64,000 bases of DNA from an uncultured Lachnoclostridium sp. (GTDB lineage Bacteria > Bacillota > Clostridia > Lachnospirales > Lachnospiraceae). Shown one piece after another: positions 6,669 through 15,180 of this stretch; position 1 is the stretch's first letter, and every line of letters starts with the position of its first letter. The translations under genes were made by a program, and so were the position numbers. The notes below the pieces were generated by a model that saw only the letters and a list, made by a program, of their open reading frames with translations, made no database searches and was not told the origin of the DNA. The stretch lies in assembly GCA_944381625.1 (NCBI GenBank), contig CALWLW010000001.1:248001-312000 (forward strand). Reading direction: 5' to 3'.

Positions 6669-8210
6669 TTATTTTTCCAAGGAAGATGTTAGTTTGTTCC
6701 GGTATTCGCTGGGCGTATCCCCCGTATATTTTTTGAAAATTTTAGAAAAATAATTTTGGCTGTTAAATCCGGCCGCATATGTGATTTCTTTTATACTAAG
6801 ATCGCCTTTTTGGATCATTTCTTTTGCTTTTAAAATGCGGTAATAGGTCAGATAATCCGTAAAGGTTTTGCCTGTGTGCCTTTTCACCAGCCGGCTTAAA
6901 TAAAAAGGCGTAATGCTAAAATGATCCGCAATCTGATTTAAATTGATATTTTCACTATAGTGTTCTATGATATATTCTACAGCCTGGGCCGCCAAGGTCC
7001 CGCCTTGGATTTTCCCTGCTGAAAGCTCTGAAATTTTCATGAACTGTCCGATCATTTTATCGCAGAGAATACAGAGATCCGCACAACTTTGGATGTCCTC
7101 CGGCACAAAACCTGCGAAAGCCTCTTCTCTTTCTTCCTGAATGGAGGATAGGACGCGAATATAGAGGGTGTATGCCACAGAATCCACCGTTTCTCTCGGA
7201 TAATCCAGCAACATCATCTGAGAAAAACATTCTTTCACTTCTCTGGATATCCCTTCTTTGTCCTGAAGAGCCATCTGTGCGCAGATCCGTTTTACCGCCG
7301 TCTGAATATCCAAGGTGTTTTTTCGCTCCTGCAGAAGCTCATCGCTGTACATTACCAGCTTTTTCCCCCCGCTGCCCGTATAGGACAAAGCTTTTAAAGC
7401 CTGTTCATAAGAGACATGAAGCTCATCCACGGATCCACTGCATTTTCCCACACCAATATAGTGTTTCGCATGAGCTTGGTCTAATATCAGCGTCAAAAAA
7501 TGCATCAGGTTTACGATCTGTTTTTCTTCAAAGAAATTTTCGCTAAGTGCAATAAAGATACAAAGGCCGTTTAAGATATCCCCGATACATGCAATTCCCA
7601 TTGTCTCCATGCTTGATTTCACATTGATGATAACTTTTCTCAGTCCGTTTTCCGGCTTTACTGCAAATACAAATCCGCTTTTCACTTTTAAGCCCATAAA
7701 CTCAAACATTTTCCGGAGAGAAGTTTCATTTCTCATGGAAGCGATAGTATAGATGCATTCACTTTCTAAAACTGGGCGGATAGAATTTAACTTTTCTTTA
7801 AATGCCTGGCTGCTTTTCCCGGAATCACGGGTTTCCTCCAACGTGCATATAGCGGACTGTACTGCGGCAACCAGTTCTTCCGTCCTGCAAGGCTTTAGCA
7901 AATACTCATGCACTCCCATTTTCAGGGCTTTTTGCGCATAGCTGAAAACATTGTAGGCAGACAAAATGATGTACTGTGTATCTTCAGACAGTTTCTGCAT
8001 CTCGCTGATTACTTCGAGCCCGCTGATTCCTGGGAGATCTACATCTACAATGACAATATCCGGAAGATGCATACGAAATAATTGAAGCGCTTCCGCTCCA
8101 TTTTCAGCGGAACCGACAATATCTGTCTCCAATCCTGACATCTGCAGGGTCAGAACAGTCGCCTCTCTTTCGATTCTTTCGTCTTCCACAACCATTACAC
8201 GATATTTCAT
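6669..8210 (-). CDS. YesN-like response regulator, AraC-type DNA-binding domain
   Basis: This 513-residue regulator has a receiver domain (VMVVEDERIERE, Asp56 in IVIVDVDLPG, Lys in YLLKPCR), a variable middle of about 270 residues and a C-terminal AraC helix-turn-helix pair (LNQIADHFSITPFYLSRLVK and IKEITYAAGFNSQNYFSKIF). Such proteins pair with YesM/LytS-type kinases and control carbohydrate uptake genes in Firmicutes. The chosen ATG (8210) overlaps the kinase stop by one base (TAATG); the longer in-frame start at 8258 would run into the kinase gene and is less likely. It probably controls the adjoining ABC transporter. Confidence 0.85.
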   Translation of the reverse strand: MKYRVMVVEDERIEREATVLTLQMSGLETDIVGSAENGAEALQLFRMHLPDIVIVDVDLPGISGLEVISEMQKLSEDTQYIILSAYNVFSYAQKALKMGVHEYLLKPCRTEELVAAVQSAICTLEETRDSGKSSQAFKEKLNSIRPVLESECIYTIASMRNETSLRKMFEFMGLKVKSGFVFAVKPENGLRKVIINVKSSMETMGIACIGDILNGLCIFIALSENFFEEKQIVNLMHFLTLILDQAHAKHYIGVGKCSGSVDELHVSYEQALKALSYTGSGGKKLVMYSDELLQERKNTLDIQTAVKRICAQMALQDKEGISREVKECFSQMMLLDYPRETVDSVAYTLYIRVLSSIQEEREEAFAGFVPEDIQSCADLCILCDKMIGQFMKISELSAGKIQGGTLAAQAVEYIIEHYSENINLNQIADHFSITPFYLSRLVKRHTGKTFTDYLTYYRILKAKEMIQKGDLSIKEITYAAGFNSQNYFSKIFKKYTGDTPSEYRNKLTSSLEK

Positions 8211-9670
8211 TATTCTTCCGCCTCCAGAGGTATTTCCAGAGAAACAATCGTTCCGCATCCAGACTCACTTTCTATGATAAATCCCAGCTCTTCTCCGTAA
8301 TACATGACCAGACGCCTGTACACATTGTTCAGGCCAATATGGTTTCCCACCTGCTCTTTGTGTATGGCATCCACACGCAGTGAAACCAGGAGCCTTTCAA
8401 GCTCTTCAGACTCCATTCCCAAGCCATTATCCTCCACCTGGATTTGCAGCATATTTTCTGACCTAAATACTCTCAAAATCACCTCTGCATCTTCCAGGAC
8501 GTCTTTGATGCCATGAATCACAGAATTTTCTACCAAAGGCTGTAGCGTCATAGCCGGCATAGGTATATCAGGAATATTTTCCTGTATGTCCAGTGAAAAA
8601 GAAACCCGTCCTTCAAATCTTTTCTGCTGAATGAAAAAGTAATGTTCTATACAGGACAGTTCTTCTTTCACAGTGGAGATTTTATTGGCTTTGTCAAGAC
8701 CGTAACGCAGCAAAGCGGATACGTTTTCCATCAAAAACGTTGTCTCATTGTCACCGTTCAAAGCTGCCTTTTTCGCAATCATATTCAGGGTGTTGAACAG
8801 GAAATGAGGATTGATCTGAGCCTGCAGGCTTTTCAATTCCGTGCGGTACAGCAGATTTTTCATATTCAAATTCTCATTTTCCCGTTCCAGCAGCTGTTTA
8901 TCCATTTCCATATTATATTTCAGCAAACGGATATTGTTCTGGATGGCTCCTGCCATCTGAATAAATGCGTCTCCCAATATTTTTATCTCTGCAGGACCGG
9001 AGTTGACCGGCTGTATATTATAGTCTCCTTTCTGAATCTGTTCAATATTTTTCACCATTTCCTGTATCGGCCTGGTTATCCGCTTGTTGTACCTTACAGA
9101 AAAAAATGCAGCGCCTGCCAACAATAGGAAAAACATCCCAGTGATGCCCATTATCTGCAGAAACCACGTCCGTTCCATGACTCCCATCTCCCGACGTATA
9201 CTGTCTACAAGAAGTTCGTGATATCTTCCCTCTGTGTTCTGAAGCAGCTGGTTTCTGTACGTAAGTTCCTGGTAGCATTCATACCAGTTGTTCCCCGACT
9301 TCAGTTCGTTAAGACTTTCATTGTAAGTTTCAAGCATATTTCCAAGGAAAGAAATTCTGATAGATGTTTCTCCGGGAAATAACAATGCAAGACGGGATAG
9401 TTCTTCCTCCGCCTCTTTTTTCGCCTCTTGATATTTTAAATAGTCTAGTTCATTTTTGTCCGATATGTAGGTTCTGGCTGCACTGTCCATCTCGCCTGCC
9501 GTTTTATAAAAATCTGATAAGATTCCCATACTGTCCAGGAAACGGCTGTTTTCATTTATCAGGTGTGTACTTGCCAAAATGCAGAGCATGATAACGAGAC
9601 AGCTGGTAAGTAGTATTCCTGCCATAAAATCCCGTAATTGTTTTTGAATACTCTTTTCTGCTTTTTTCAC
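8210..9670 (-). CDS. YesM-like sensor histidine kinase (HAMP plus His_kinase)
   Basis: This 486-residue membrane kinase has a first transmembrane helix at about 15-35, an extracytoplasmic sensor region of about 140 residues, a second helix at about 170-190, a HAMP linker (NKRITRPIQEMVKNIEQIQ), then the His_kinase signature LQAQINPHFLFNTLNMIAK and an HATPase domain (LQPLVENSVIHGI, VEDNGLGM). It should phosphorylate the downstream AraC-type regulator in response to an extracellular carbohydrate, perhaps through the binding protein encoded just upstream. The gene lies after the solute-binding protein gene, with a hairpin between them. Confidence 0.85.
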   Translation of the reverse strand: MKKAEKSIQKQLRDFMAGILLTSCLVIMLCILASTHLINENSRFLDSMGILSDFYKTAGEMDSAARTYISDKNELDYLKYQEAKKEAEEELSRLALLFPGETSIRISFLGNMLETYNESLNELKSGNNWYECYQELTYRNQLLQNTEGRYHELLVDSIRREMGVMERTWFLQIMGITGMFFLLLAGAAFFSVRYNKRITRPIQEMVKNIEQIQKGDYNIQPVNSGPAEIKILGDAFIQMAGAIQNNIRLLKYNMEMDKQLLERENENLNMKNLLYRTELKSLQAQINPHFLFNTLNMIAKKAALNGDNETTFLMENVSALLRYGLDKANKISTVKEELSCIEHYFFIQQKRFEGRVSFSLDIQENIPDIPMPAMTLQPLVENSVIHGIKDVLEDAEVILRVFRSENMLQIQVEDNGLGMESEELERLLVSLRVDAIHKEQVGNHIGLNNVYRRLVMYYGEELGFIIESESGCGTIVSLEIPLEAEE

Positions 9671-9684
9671 GGTATTGCCCCCTT

Positions 9685-9717
9685 ATCAGGAAAACGGCCT
9701 TTGGCCGTTTTCCTGAT
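9685..9717. terminator. Intercistronic hairpin between binding protein and kinase genes
   Basis: Perfect 15-bp arms (9685-9699 and 9703-9717) flank a 3-nt centre. On the leftward strand no T run follows, so it looks more like a partial terminator or 3'-end stabiliser. It could keep binding-protein mRNA more abundant than kinase mRNA. Confidence 0.55.
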
Positions 9718-9728
9718 CATAGCATACC

Positions 9729-10778
9729 TTATTCCGGAAGGTCAACTTTCTGCTTCAGCAGTTCTTCATAAGTATCCACGTTTTCTTTTGTTACCATATA
9801 AGTTCCTGCATCGTTCGATTTTTCAGCCGGAACTCGTCCTTCTGTAATGTTCTGATACAGCCAGTAAGCCGCCTGATAACCATAGTTGTAAAAAGAAGTT
9901 ACTACGCTTCCTGCGATGCCGTCATTTTCGATATAATCCAAGGTTTCGTCATTATCGTCCACTGCAAGAACCATCACCTGATCTGAGATTCCCAGTTCAT
10001 TCACAACCCCGGCGCAAGCAGCTCCCGCCTCTCCAGCCAGGTTAATGGCTACGTTGATTTCCGGATAAGTGTTAAACGTATTCTGCCATTCTGTAGTAGC
10101 GGTTGCTTTGTCGCTATTAGACATAGTCACATTTACCAGTTCAAATCCCCCCGGATGCTGAGAGAAAACTTCCTCAACAGCATTATTCTGATCAACATAA
10201 ATCTGTGCATTCAAAGCGGCACACTGAATCGAAGCGACGATTTTCTCATCCTGTCCTACGTGTTTACATGCTTCCTCATAAAGAAGTTCCGCCTGCTTGT
10301 CTAGATCTTTTCCTAAGAATGCCAGTTTATCCGCCACATCTTCCAGATCGCCGTCTACCAGAATTACAGGAATTCCTGCTTCAATCGCGTTGTTGATAGG
10401 CTCTGCCGGACAGATCGACTGTGTGATAATCCCGTCCGCTTTCTGAGCAACGGCCGTATCTACTAACTGAGCCATTTCTTCAGCAGAAACTCCTTGCGGC
10501 CCTACCCAGTCCCCGGTAATTCCCAACTCGCTGCATGCCTGGTCAAAGCCTTCCTTTGCTTTGAGCCAGGTGGGATGTGACAAAAGGGGAGAAACATATA
10601 CAAAATGTAAGTTCTCTTCCGTGGCTGTCTCAGTTTCCTCAACCGTTTCAGTTTCTGCCGCATCTGTGCTCTCTTTCTGCGCTGTTTCCCCTGTAGTAGT
10701 TCCTGTAGAGCTTTCTCCACATCCTACCGTTCCAAATGCCATGGCTAACGCCAACATCCATGCTACTGCTTTTTTCAT
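9729..10778 (-). CDS. Sugar ABC transporter substrate-binding lipoprotein (RbsB-like)
   Basis: This 349-residue lipoprotein has a signal peptide ending in the lipobox FGTVGC (lipid-anchored Cys20), a Thr/Glu-rich linker to about residue 55, and a periplasmic-binding-protein type 1 fold of the ribose/galactose family (HFVYVSPLLSHPTWLKAKEGFDQA, QKADGIITQSICPAEPINNAI, GIPVILVDGD, VMVLAVDDNDETLDYI). It should bind a monosaccharide or related small ligand outside the membrane and deliver it to the permease. Its gene follows the ATPase gene by 24 nt and precedes the sensor kinase, a usual order for two-component-controlled sugar uptake. Ligand identity cannot be read from the sequence. Confidence 0.85.
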   Translation of the reverse strand: MKKAVAWMLALAMAFGTVGCGESSTGTTTGETAQKESTDAAETETVEETETATEENLHFVYVSPLLSHPTWLKAKEGFDQACSELGITGDWVGPQGVSAEEMAQLVDTAVAQKADGIITQSICPAEPINNAIEAGIPVILVDGDLEDVADKLAFLGKDLDKQAELLYEEACKHVGQDEKIVASIQCAALNAQIYVDQNNAVEEVFSQHPGGFELVNVTMSNSDKATATTEWQNTFNTYPEINVAINLAGEAGAACAGVVNELGISDQVMVLAVDDNDETLDYIENDGIAGSVVTSFYNYGYQAAYWLYQNITEGRVPAEKSNDAGTYMVTKENVDTYEELLKQKVDLPE

Positions 10779-10802
10779 ACTTCTTCTCCTTTTCTTTTAT
10801 TT

Positions 10803-12320
10803 TTATGTACACGAAGCCGCCCGCATAATGCTGACTTCGTCTGCATCTTTTTTTGAAAGTTCCGCTTGTACAACTCCTTTCCCCAATACAATAAACCGAT
10901 CGCACATGGCTATTAATTCCGGAAGTTCTGAGGATATCATAATTACAGCAATTCCCTGGGCGGCCAAATCATTAATCAATTTATAGATTTCCGCTTTCGT
11001 TCCCACATCAATTCCTCTGGTGGGCTCATCCAGGATCAAAAGCTTTAATTTAGTCATCAACCATTTTGCAATAATTACTTTCTGCTGATTTCCTCCTGAA
11101 AGGCTGGTAATTAGCGTTTTTTTATCCGGCGCTTTGATTCGCAGCCGATCAAAATATTCATCTGAGATTTTATCTTCGCGGCTTTGATTGATAAATCCAC
11201 CCTGGCTGATTTCTTTTAAAATAGCCAACGTCATATTTTGCTCAATATCCATTGTCCAGACAAAGCCGTTCTTTTTCCGGTCTTCTGATAAAAATCCCAT
11301 TCCCATGCGAATGGATCGTTCCGGAGTCGGATGCGTTATTTTTTTGCCGTCAAAATACAGCGTTCCACCGATACTGTCTGTCAGGCCATAGATTGCGCTG
11401 ACCAGTTCCGACCGGCCTGCGCCGACCAAACCGGCTAATCCTAAAATCTCTCCTTTCCTCACGGAAAAACTGACATCTTCTATAATATGTTTACCATAGG
11501 CGAAGGGATGTTGAACGCAAAAATGTTCGATTCTCATGATCTCTTCCCCAATCTTTTTTTTCGTTTTAGGATACATGACGTCCAGCCGCCTGCCAATCAT
11601 GTCTTCGATAATCCGTGTACTTTGATAGCCCTGGGATTTTGAATACTCGCTGATCCATTTCCCATCCCTTAGGATTACCATGCGGTCGCATAATTTGAAG
11701 ACTTCATCTAATTTATGAGAAATATAGATGCAGGCAATATTTTGTTTCTGGAGCCCATGTAAAATCTGCATCAGCGTTTCCGTTTCTTTTTCTGTCAGTA
11801 CTGAGGTTGGTTCATCTAAAATCAAGATCTTGGGATTGCAGTACAACGCACGGGCAATACTGACTAATTGTTGCATGGAGGGGCTTAAGCTGCGCACCGG
11901 AGCATGGACATCTATTTTTACTTGCAGCCTTTCCAGCGCCGCCCCTGCATCTTGATATACCTGTTCCCAATTTATGAGTCCCATCTTGGTTTTCGGGTAC
12001 CGCCCCAGTAAAATGTTCTCCGCCACTGTCAGATCCAACTCCAGATTTAACTCCTGATATATCATAGCGATGCCTGCCGCCTCAGAGTAGGCGGGGCTTT
12101 TAAAGCGGCATAACGTATCCTGAATCTTTATTTCGCCGTCATAACTCCCATATGGATAAATCCCACTCAGGATTTTCATCAGCGTGGATTTGCCGGCTCC
12201 GTTTTCTCCCATAACAGCCAATATTTCCTGCGGATACAGTTCCAGCGAAACATTATCCAATGCCGTTGTTCCGGTAAAACGTTTTGTTATGTGGGATACC
12301 GTTAAAATAGGATTTTGCAT
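10803..12320 (-). CDS. Sugar ABC transporter ATP-binding protein (RbsA/MglA-like)
   Basis: This 505-residue protein carries two ABC domains. The first has GENGAGKST (Walker A), LSPSMQQLV (degenerate signature) and ILDEPTS (Walker B); the second has the shortened GLVGAGRSE P-loop, LSGGNQQKV signature and ILDEPTRGID. This asymmetric double cassette is characteristic of monosaccharide importers (RbsA, MglA, XylG). The ATG at 12320 has GGAGG 7 nt upstream and is preferred to a GTG three codons earlier. It powers the permease encoded immediately upstream (16-nt gap). Confidence 0.9.
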   Translation of the reverse strand: MQNPILTVSHITKRFTGTTALDNVSLELYPQEILAVMGENGAGKSTLMKILSGIYPYGSYDGEIKIQDTLCRFKSPAYSEAAGIAMIYQELNLELDLTVAENILLGRYPKTKMGLINWEQVYQDAGAALERLQVKIDVHAPVRSLSPSMQQLVSIARALYCNPKILILDEPTSVLTEKETETLMQILHGLQKQNIACIYISHKLDEVFKLCDRMVILRDGKWISEYSKSQGYQSTRIIEDMIGRRLDVMYPKTKKKIGEEIMRIEHFCVQHPFAYGKHIIEDVSFSVRKGEILGLAGLVGAGRSELVSAIYGLTDSIGGTLYFDGKKITHPTPERSIRMGMGFLSEDRKKNGFVWTMDIEQNMTLAILKEISQGGFINQSREDKISDEYFDRLRIKAPDKKTLITSLSGGNQQKVIIAKWLMTKLKLLILDEPTRGIDVGTKAEIYKLINDLAAQGIAVIMISSELPELIAMCDRFIVLGKGVVQAELSKKDADEVSIMRAASCT

Positions 12321-12336
12321 TATACACACCTCCCCA

Positions 12337-13338
12337 CTATTCCTTCACTTTCACAGACTGGCGCATCATTAATGCCCTCTTATACTGATCCAGCAATACG
12401 GCTGCTATCAAAATTACACCAAAAAACAAGTTTTGCCAGTAAACGGATATTTTCATCAGAGTCAGACTGTTCGTAATTACTTCCATAAATACTGCGCCAA
12501 GGGCAGCTCCTAGGACGGTTCCCGTACCGCCAAAGCTGGATGTGCCGCCAATAATACATGCGCAGATTACTTTCATTTCAAATCCCGTGCCGGTGGAAGG
12601 TTCTGCTGATCCCAACCGGGAGGCCATCATAATCCCTGAAAATGCTGCAAGGGCAGAAGTCAAAGAATAGACGATCATTTTGGTTCGGTCAATATTAATG
12701 CCGGAAATTTTAGCGGCCTCTTGGTTGCCTCCAATCGCATAAACAGAACGTCCAAAGGTTGTTCTGGACAGTACAATATGTCCTGCCACAGCGATCAAGA
12801 TGGAAACCGGAACAATAATCGGAATGATGCCAAAAAGACTGATTTTTTCCAAACTCGTGAAACCATCCGGCAGTGGGTACACAGGAACTCCTTTTGTGAT
12901 TGCCGAAACCATCCCACGTCCAATGTACTGCATACCCAGAGTAATCATCAGGGGAGGGATTCCTGTCTTTACAATCGTAAAGCCGATCGTCATACCAAAT
13001 AACAAACCTACTCCGGTTCCAATCAGCATAGACAGCCATACAGAAATGCCGGCTGTACAGCAAATGCCACACACAATGCTTCCCATGGCGAACACAGAGC
13101 CAACGGACAAATCCAAGCCTGCTGTGATCAGCACCAGCGTCATGCCGACAACGACAATCAGCGTAAAACCTGTGGACCGAAGAATATTTACAACATTATT
13201 TGCCGATATAAATACCGGATTTACAATGGTTACTATGACACAATATAAAATCAGTACTAATATCACGCTGCTTTCTTGCTTCCTGAGAAACCATTGAGAA
13301 AGCCTCCCAAATCTTTTTTTCTCACCTTGAGATTCCAT
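12337..13338 (-). CDS. Sugar ABC transporter permease (RbsC-like)
   Basis: This 333-residue integral membrane protein is the first gene of the transporter operon. It has about eight to ten hydrophobic helices and family motifs GLDLSVGSVFAMGSIVCG, GMQYIGRGMV, YAIGGNQEAAKISGI (the cytoplasmic coupling loop) and CIIGGTSSFGGTGTVLGA. It probably forms a homodimeric channel with the ATPase encoded next. GGAGG stands before the ATG. The upstream 226 bases hold the metallophosphoesterase terminator (13510-13539) and presumably this operon's promoter, in which I see no convincing -35/-10 pair. Confidence 0.88.
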   Translation of the reverse strand: MESQGEKKRFGRLSQWFLRKQESSVILVLILYCVIVTIVNPVFISANNVVNILRSTGFTLIVVVGMTLVLITAGLDLSVGSVFAMGSIVCGICCTAGISVWLSMLIGTGVGLLFGMTIGFTIVKTGIPPLMITLGMQYIGRGMVSAITKGVPVYPLPDGFTSLEKISLFGIIPIIVPVSILIAVAGHIVLSRTTFGRSVYAIGGNQEAAKISGINIDRTKMIVYSLTSALAAFSGIMMASRLGSAEPSTGTGFEMKVICACIIGGTSSFGGTGTVLGAALGAVFMEVITNSLTLMKISVYWQNLFFGVILIAAVLLDQYKRALMMRQSVKVKE

Positions 13339-13509
13339 ACCCCATCCTCCTTTGGCGTTTTTTGCTTGTTAATCGTATTTTATTCCACGAAATATGTGCA
13401 AAACAACCATCTTCAATATCCCTATTTCATATTGTTTTGTGATATTTCCAAACTTTTTATATTTTTACTCAACTGTTTTTAGTAATTTTTTGCGCTTAAA
13501 GGACAAAAA

Positions 13510-13539
13510 AAGACAAATACTTTCATCAAGTATTTGCCT
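13510..13539 (-). terminator. Rho-independent terminator after metallophosphoesterase gene
   Basis: A 12-bp stem with one G-T pair (loop GATGA on the minus strand) is followed by a run of seven T on the minus strand (13504-13510 region). It ends the transcript running from the toxin locus and metallophosphoesterase. Confidence 0.75.
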
Positions 13540-13564
13540 TTTGAATCTACCCACTAATTCACTG

Positions 13565-14431
13565 TTAAGCAGGAGTTATTTCGATCATGACCAGCTCCGG
13601 CCGGTTGTATATCCTGGGCAGTTCATTCCTGCAAAGGCCCCGGCTTACGATCATCGCCGTATCCCCCAAAAGGTAGCGGCCCCCGGCATAGGAGGGGAAC
13701 CAGCCCTGGTTGGGGGCAAACAGTCCGTTTAAGATGAGGGGAATCCGGATCTGGCCTCCATGAGCGTGACCGGAGACTACCAGGTCAAATCCACTGTTTT
13801 CATAGTCCTGCACCAGCTCCGGCCGGTGGGACATGAGCACGGAATATATGCCGTCTCTGCGGGCGGCTTCACAGGCGGCGAGCTGTCCTTGCCATTCCGC
13901 GGAGGACCCGTCCGTCAGGCGCGCGCCCCCTCCGAAACAATCCGGGTCGTCCACGCCGAAAATCTGGAGCTTCGTTCCGTTTATCTCCAGCGTGCGTCCC
14001 TCTCCTTCCAGGACTTCCACCCCGTATTCTTCGATCTTCTGCTTCAACGCTTCCGCCCTGCCGCTCCAGAATTCATGATTTCCCGATACGTAAAAGCAAG
14101 GGTATGCGCCGCCGATCTCCGAGAGCAGCATCCAGACGCCGTCGTCCGGCACCTCGTCGTCCGCAATATCTCCCACCAGCAGGATCACGTCCGGGTCTTC
14201 CTTTTGCAGCGCGCCGAGAAGCTCATCCTGTCCGTCCCCGTAGATTCCCGCATGCAGATCCGTGATTACAGCCATCCGCACCGTATTTTCCAGAAGCGGG
14301 GAGGTCTCTTCATACCTTCGGATCACCAGCCGTTTGCTGAACGCATGGGCGAGGAGCAGGCAGAGAAAGGCGGCGGGCAGGAGGTATTTGAATATTTGTT
14401 TTTTTGTATGTTTTAATATGCTTTTACCCAT
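13565..14431 (-). CDS. Membrane-anchored metallophosphoesterase (YkuE/YaeI-like)
   Basis: This 288-residue protein has one N-terminal membrane anchor (about residues 14-32) and a calcineurin-like phosphoesterase domain: ITDLHAG (D-x-H), LLVGDIADD (GD), SGNHEFWSG (GNHE), MSHRPE and SGHAHGGQIRIP (GHxH). It should hydrolyse a phosphoester, in related proteins lipid-linked or nucleotide substrates, with two metal ions. Its ATG lies only 8 nt after the stop of the type III toxin gene and lacks a strong ribosome site, so part of its expression may come from the toxin transcript. The operon ends at the 13510-13539 terminator. Confidence 0.8.
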   Translation of the reverse strand: MGKSILKHTKKQIFKYLLPAAFLCLLLAHAFSKRLVIRRYEETSPLLENTVRMAVITDLHAGIYGDGQDELLGALQKEDPDVILLVGDIADDEVPDDGVWMLLSEIGGAYPCFYVSGNHEFWSGRAEALKQKIEEYGVEVLEGEGRTLEINGTKLQIFGVDDPDCFGGGARLTDGSSAEWQGQLAACEAARRDGIYSVLMSHRPELVQDYENSGFDLVVSGHAHGGQIRIPLILNGLFAPNQGWFPSYAGGRYLLGDTAMIVSRGLCRNELPRIYNRPELVMIEITPA

Positions 14432-14439
14432 TGTCTTTA

Positions 14440-14919
14440 TCAGAAAGAGTTGTTTCGCTTCCTCAGCTTCTCCAATATTGCCATAACATTCGGCTGAGTT
14501 GGGGTAAATTTGATACCTCTTTTCAGCATGCCTAAAACTTTTTTTGCTTTTTGTTCAATCTCCCTGACGGTATGTTCACTCGTCAACATTAAATGATTCC
14601 CGCCGATGGTATACTCCCGTTCTATGTAATCTTCCGTTATCGGGAACATGTCTTGAATCAAAAATGCGCTTTCCTTGTTATTATCCAGTTTGACAATATG
14701 TAAAATATCACAGGATTTTCCGGTTTTTTCCTTTTTCTCCATAATCCGTCTATATTTATCAATCCGGCTGGATAATGGTATCATCCAGTATATCCCCGTA
14801 TTTTTATCTTCAAAACAGTAATAATGCGGTCTGCTTTCTCTTTTGTTTTTCTTGAGATATGGGTCTGACATATCTTCAAAAAATTTGTCTTTAATAACAT
14901 AAAATCCTGTTTTCTTCAT
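14440..14919 (-). CDS. cptN: Type III toxin, ToxN/AbiQ superfamily (CptN-like endoribonuclease)
   Basis: This 159-residue protein resembles the ToxN/CptN endoribonucleases of type III toxin-antitoxin systems: KKTGFYVIKDKFF at the N terminus, NKRESRPHYYCFED (25-38), GIYWMIPLSSRIDKY (42-56) and GGNHLMLTSEHT near 107-118. Such toxins cut cellular RNA and process their own repeat RNA, which then binds and inhibits them and can support phage defence by abortive infection. The ATG at 14919 has GAGG 8 nt upstream. Longer in-frame starts up to 15087 would translate the terminator and antitoxin repeats and are rejected. Upstream lie a terminator, two 45-nt repeats and a strong promoter, the complete architecture of a CptIN locus. 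Assignment to CptN rather than ToxN rests on repeat length and number. Confidence 0.88.
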   Translation of the reverse strand: MKKTGFYVIKDKFFEDMSDPYLKKNKRESRPHYYCFEDKNTGIYWMIPLSSRIDKYRRIMEKKEKTGKSCDILHIVKLDNNKESAFLIQDMFPITEDYIEREYTIGGNHLMLTSEHTVREIEQKAKKVLGMLKRGIKFTPTQPNVMAILEKLRKRNNSF

Positions 14920-14938
14920 CCGCATGTCCTCATTATGG

Positions 14939-14968
14939 AAAAAGTCCCCCGCCTTACGGCGAAGGACT
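14939..14968 (-). terminator. Leaky terminator between antitoxin repeats and toxin gene
   Basis: An 11-bp stem (14943-14953 with 14958-14968, including two G-T pairs) with loop GTAA is followed by five T on the minus strand, directly before the toxin ribosome site. In type III systems such a terminator sets a high antitoxin-to-toxin RNA ratio. Confidence 0.85.
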
Positions 14969-14970
14969 AT

Positions 14971-15066
14971 ACTTTCAACCCAACTATTTATATACCGCAT
15001 ATTGGTCAGCGGTAAACTTTCAACCCGACCATTTATATACCACATATCGGTCAGTGGTAAACTTTC
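14971..15066 (-). ncRNA. cptI: CptI-like RNA antitoxin: 2.1 tandem 45-nt repeats
   Basis: Two full 45-nt repeats (14971-15015 and 15016-15060) plus 6 nt of a third (15061-15066) differ at five positions, all transitions. On the transcribed minus strand each unit can form an interleaved (H-type) pseudoknot: unit positions 2-7 pair with 18-23 and 11-14 pair with 33-36. Four of the five differences are compensatory (unit positions 6/19 and 13/34), keeping both stems paired. Units are separated by GAAAGT, a plausible toxin cleavage site. The 45-nt length and about two copies match what I recall of CptIN. Confidence 0.88.
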
Positions 15067-15077
15067 TTTGTGTTTAC

Positions 15078-15106
15078 ATTTTAGCAACCATAAAGGGAAG
15101 TGTCAA
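15078..15106 (-). promoter_or_regulatory. Sigma-A promoter of the CptIN-like locus
   Basis: On the minus strand TTGACA (15106-15101), a 17-bp spacer and TAAAAT (15083-15078) are present. The start point would fall near 15071, only a few bases before the first repeat element. Confidence 0.85.
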
Positions 15107-15180
15107 TAGAATTTCCTGTTAAAATTTTATGTCAATCTTCCCAAAAATATTCTTCCATTTTTACATCGTCTAAATGTAGA

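Noticed and set aside
14971..15060. Two 45-nt repeats as a minimal CRISPR array
   Set aside because: The repeats are directly adjacent with no spacers and no cas genes. The toxin gene and pseudoknot covariation explain them.
14920..15087. N-terminal extension of the toxin frame up to 15087
   Set aside because: It would translate the terminator and RNA antitoxin repeats. A ribosome site with good spacing supports ATG 14919.
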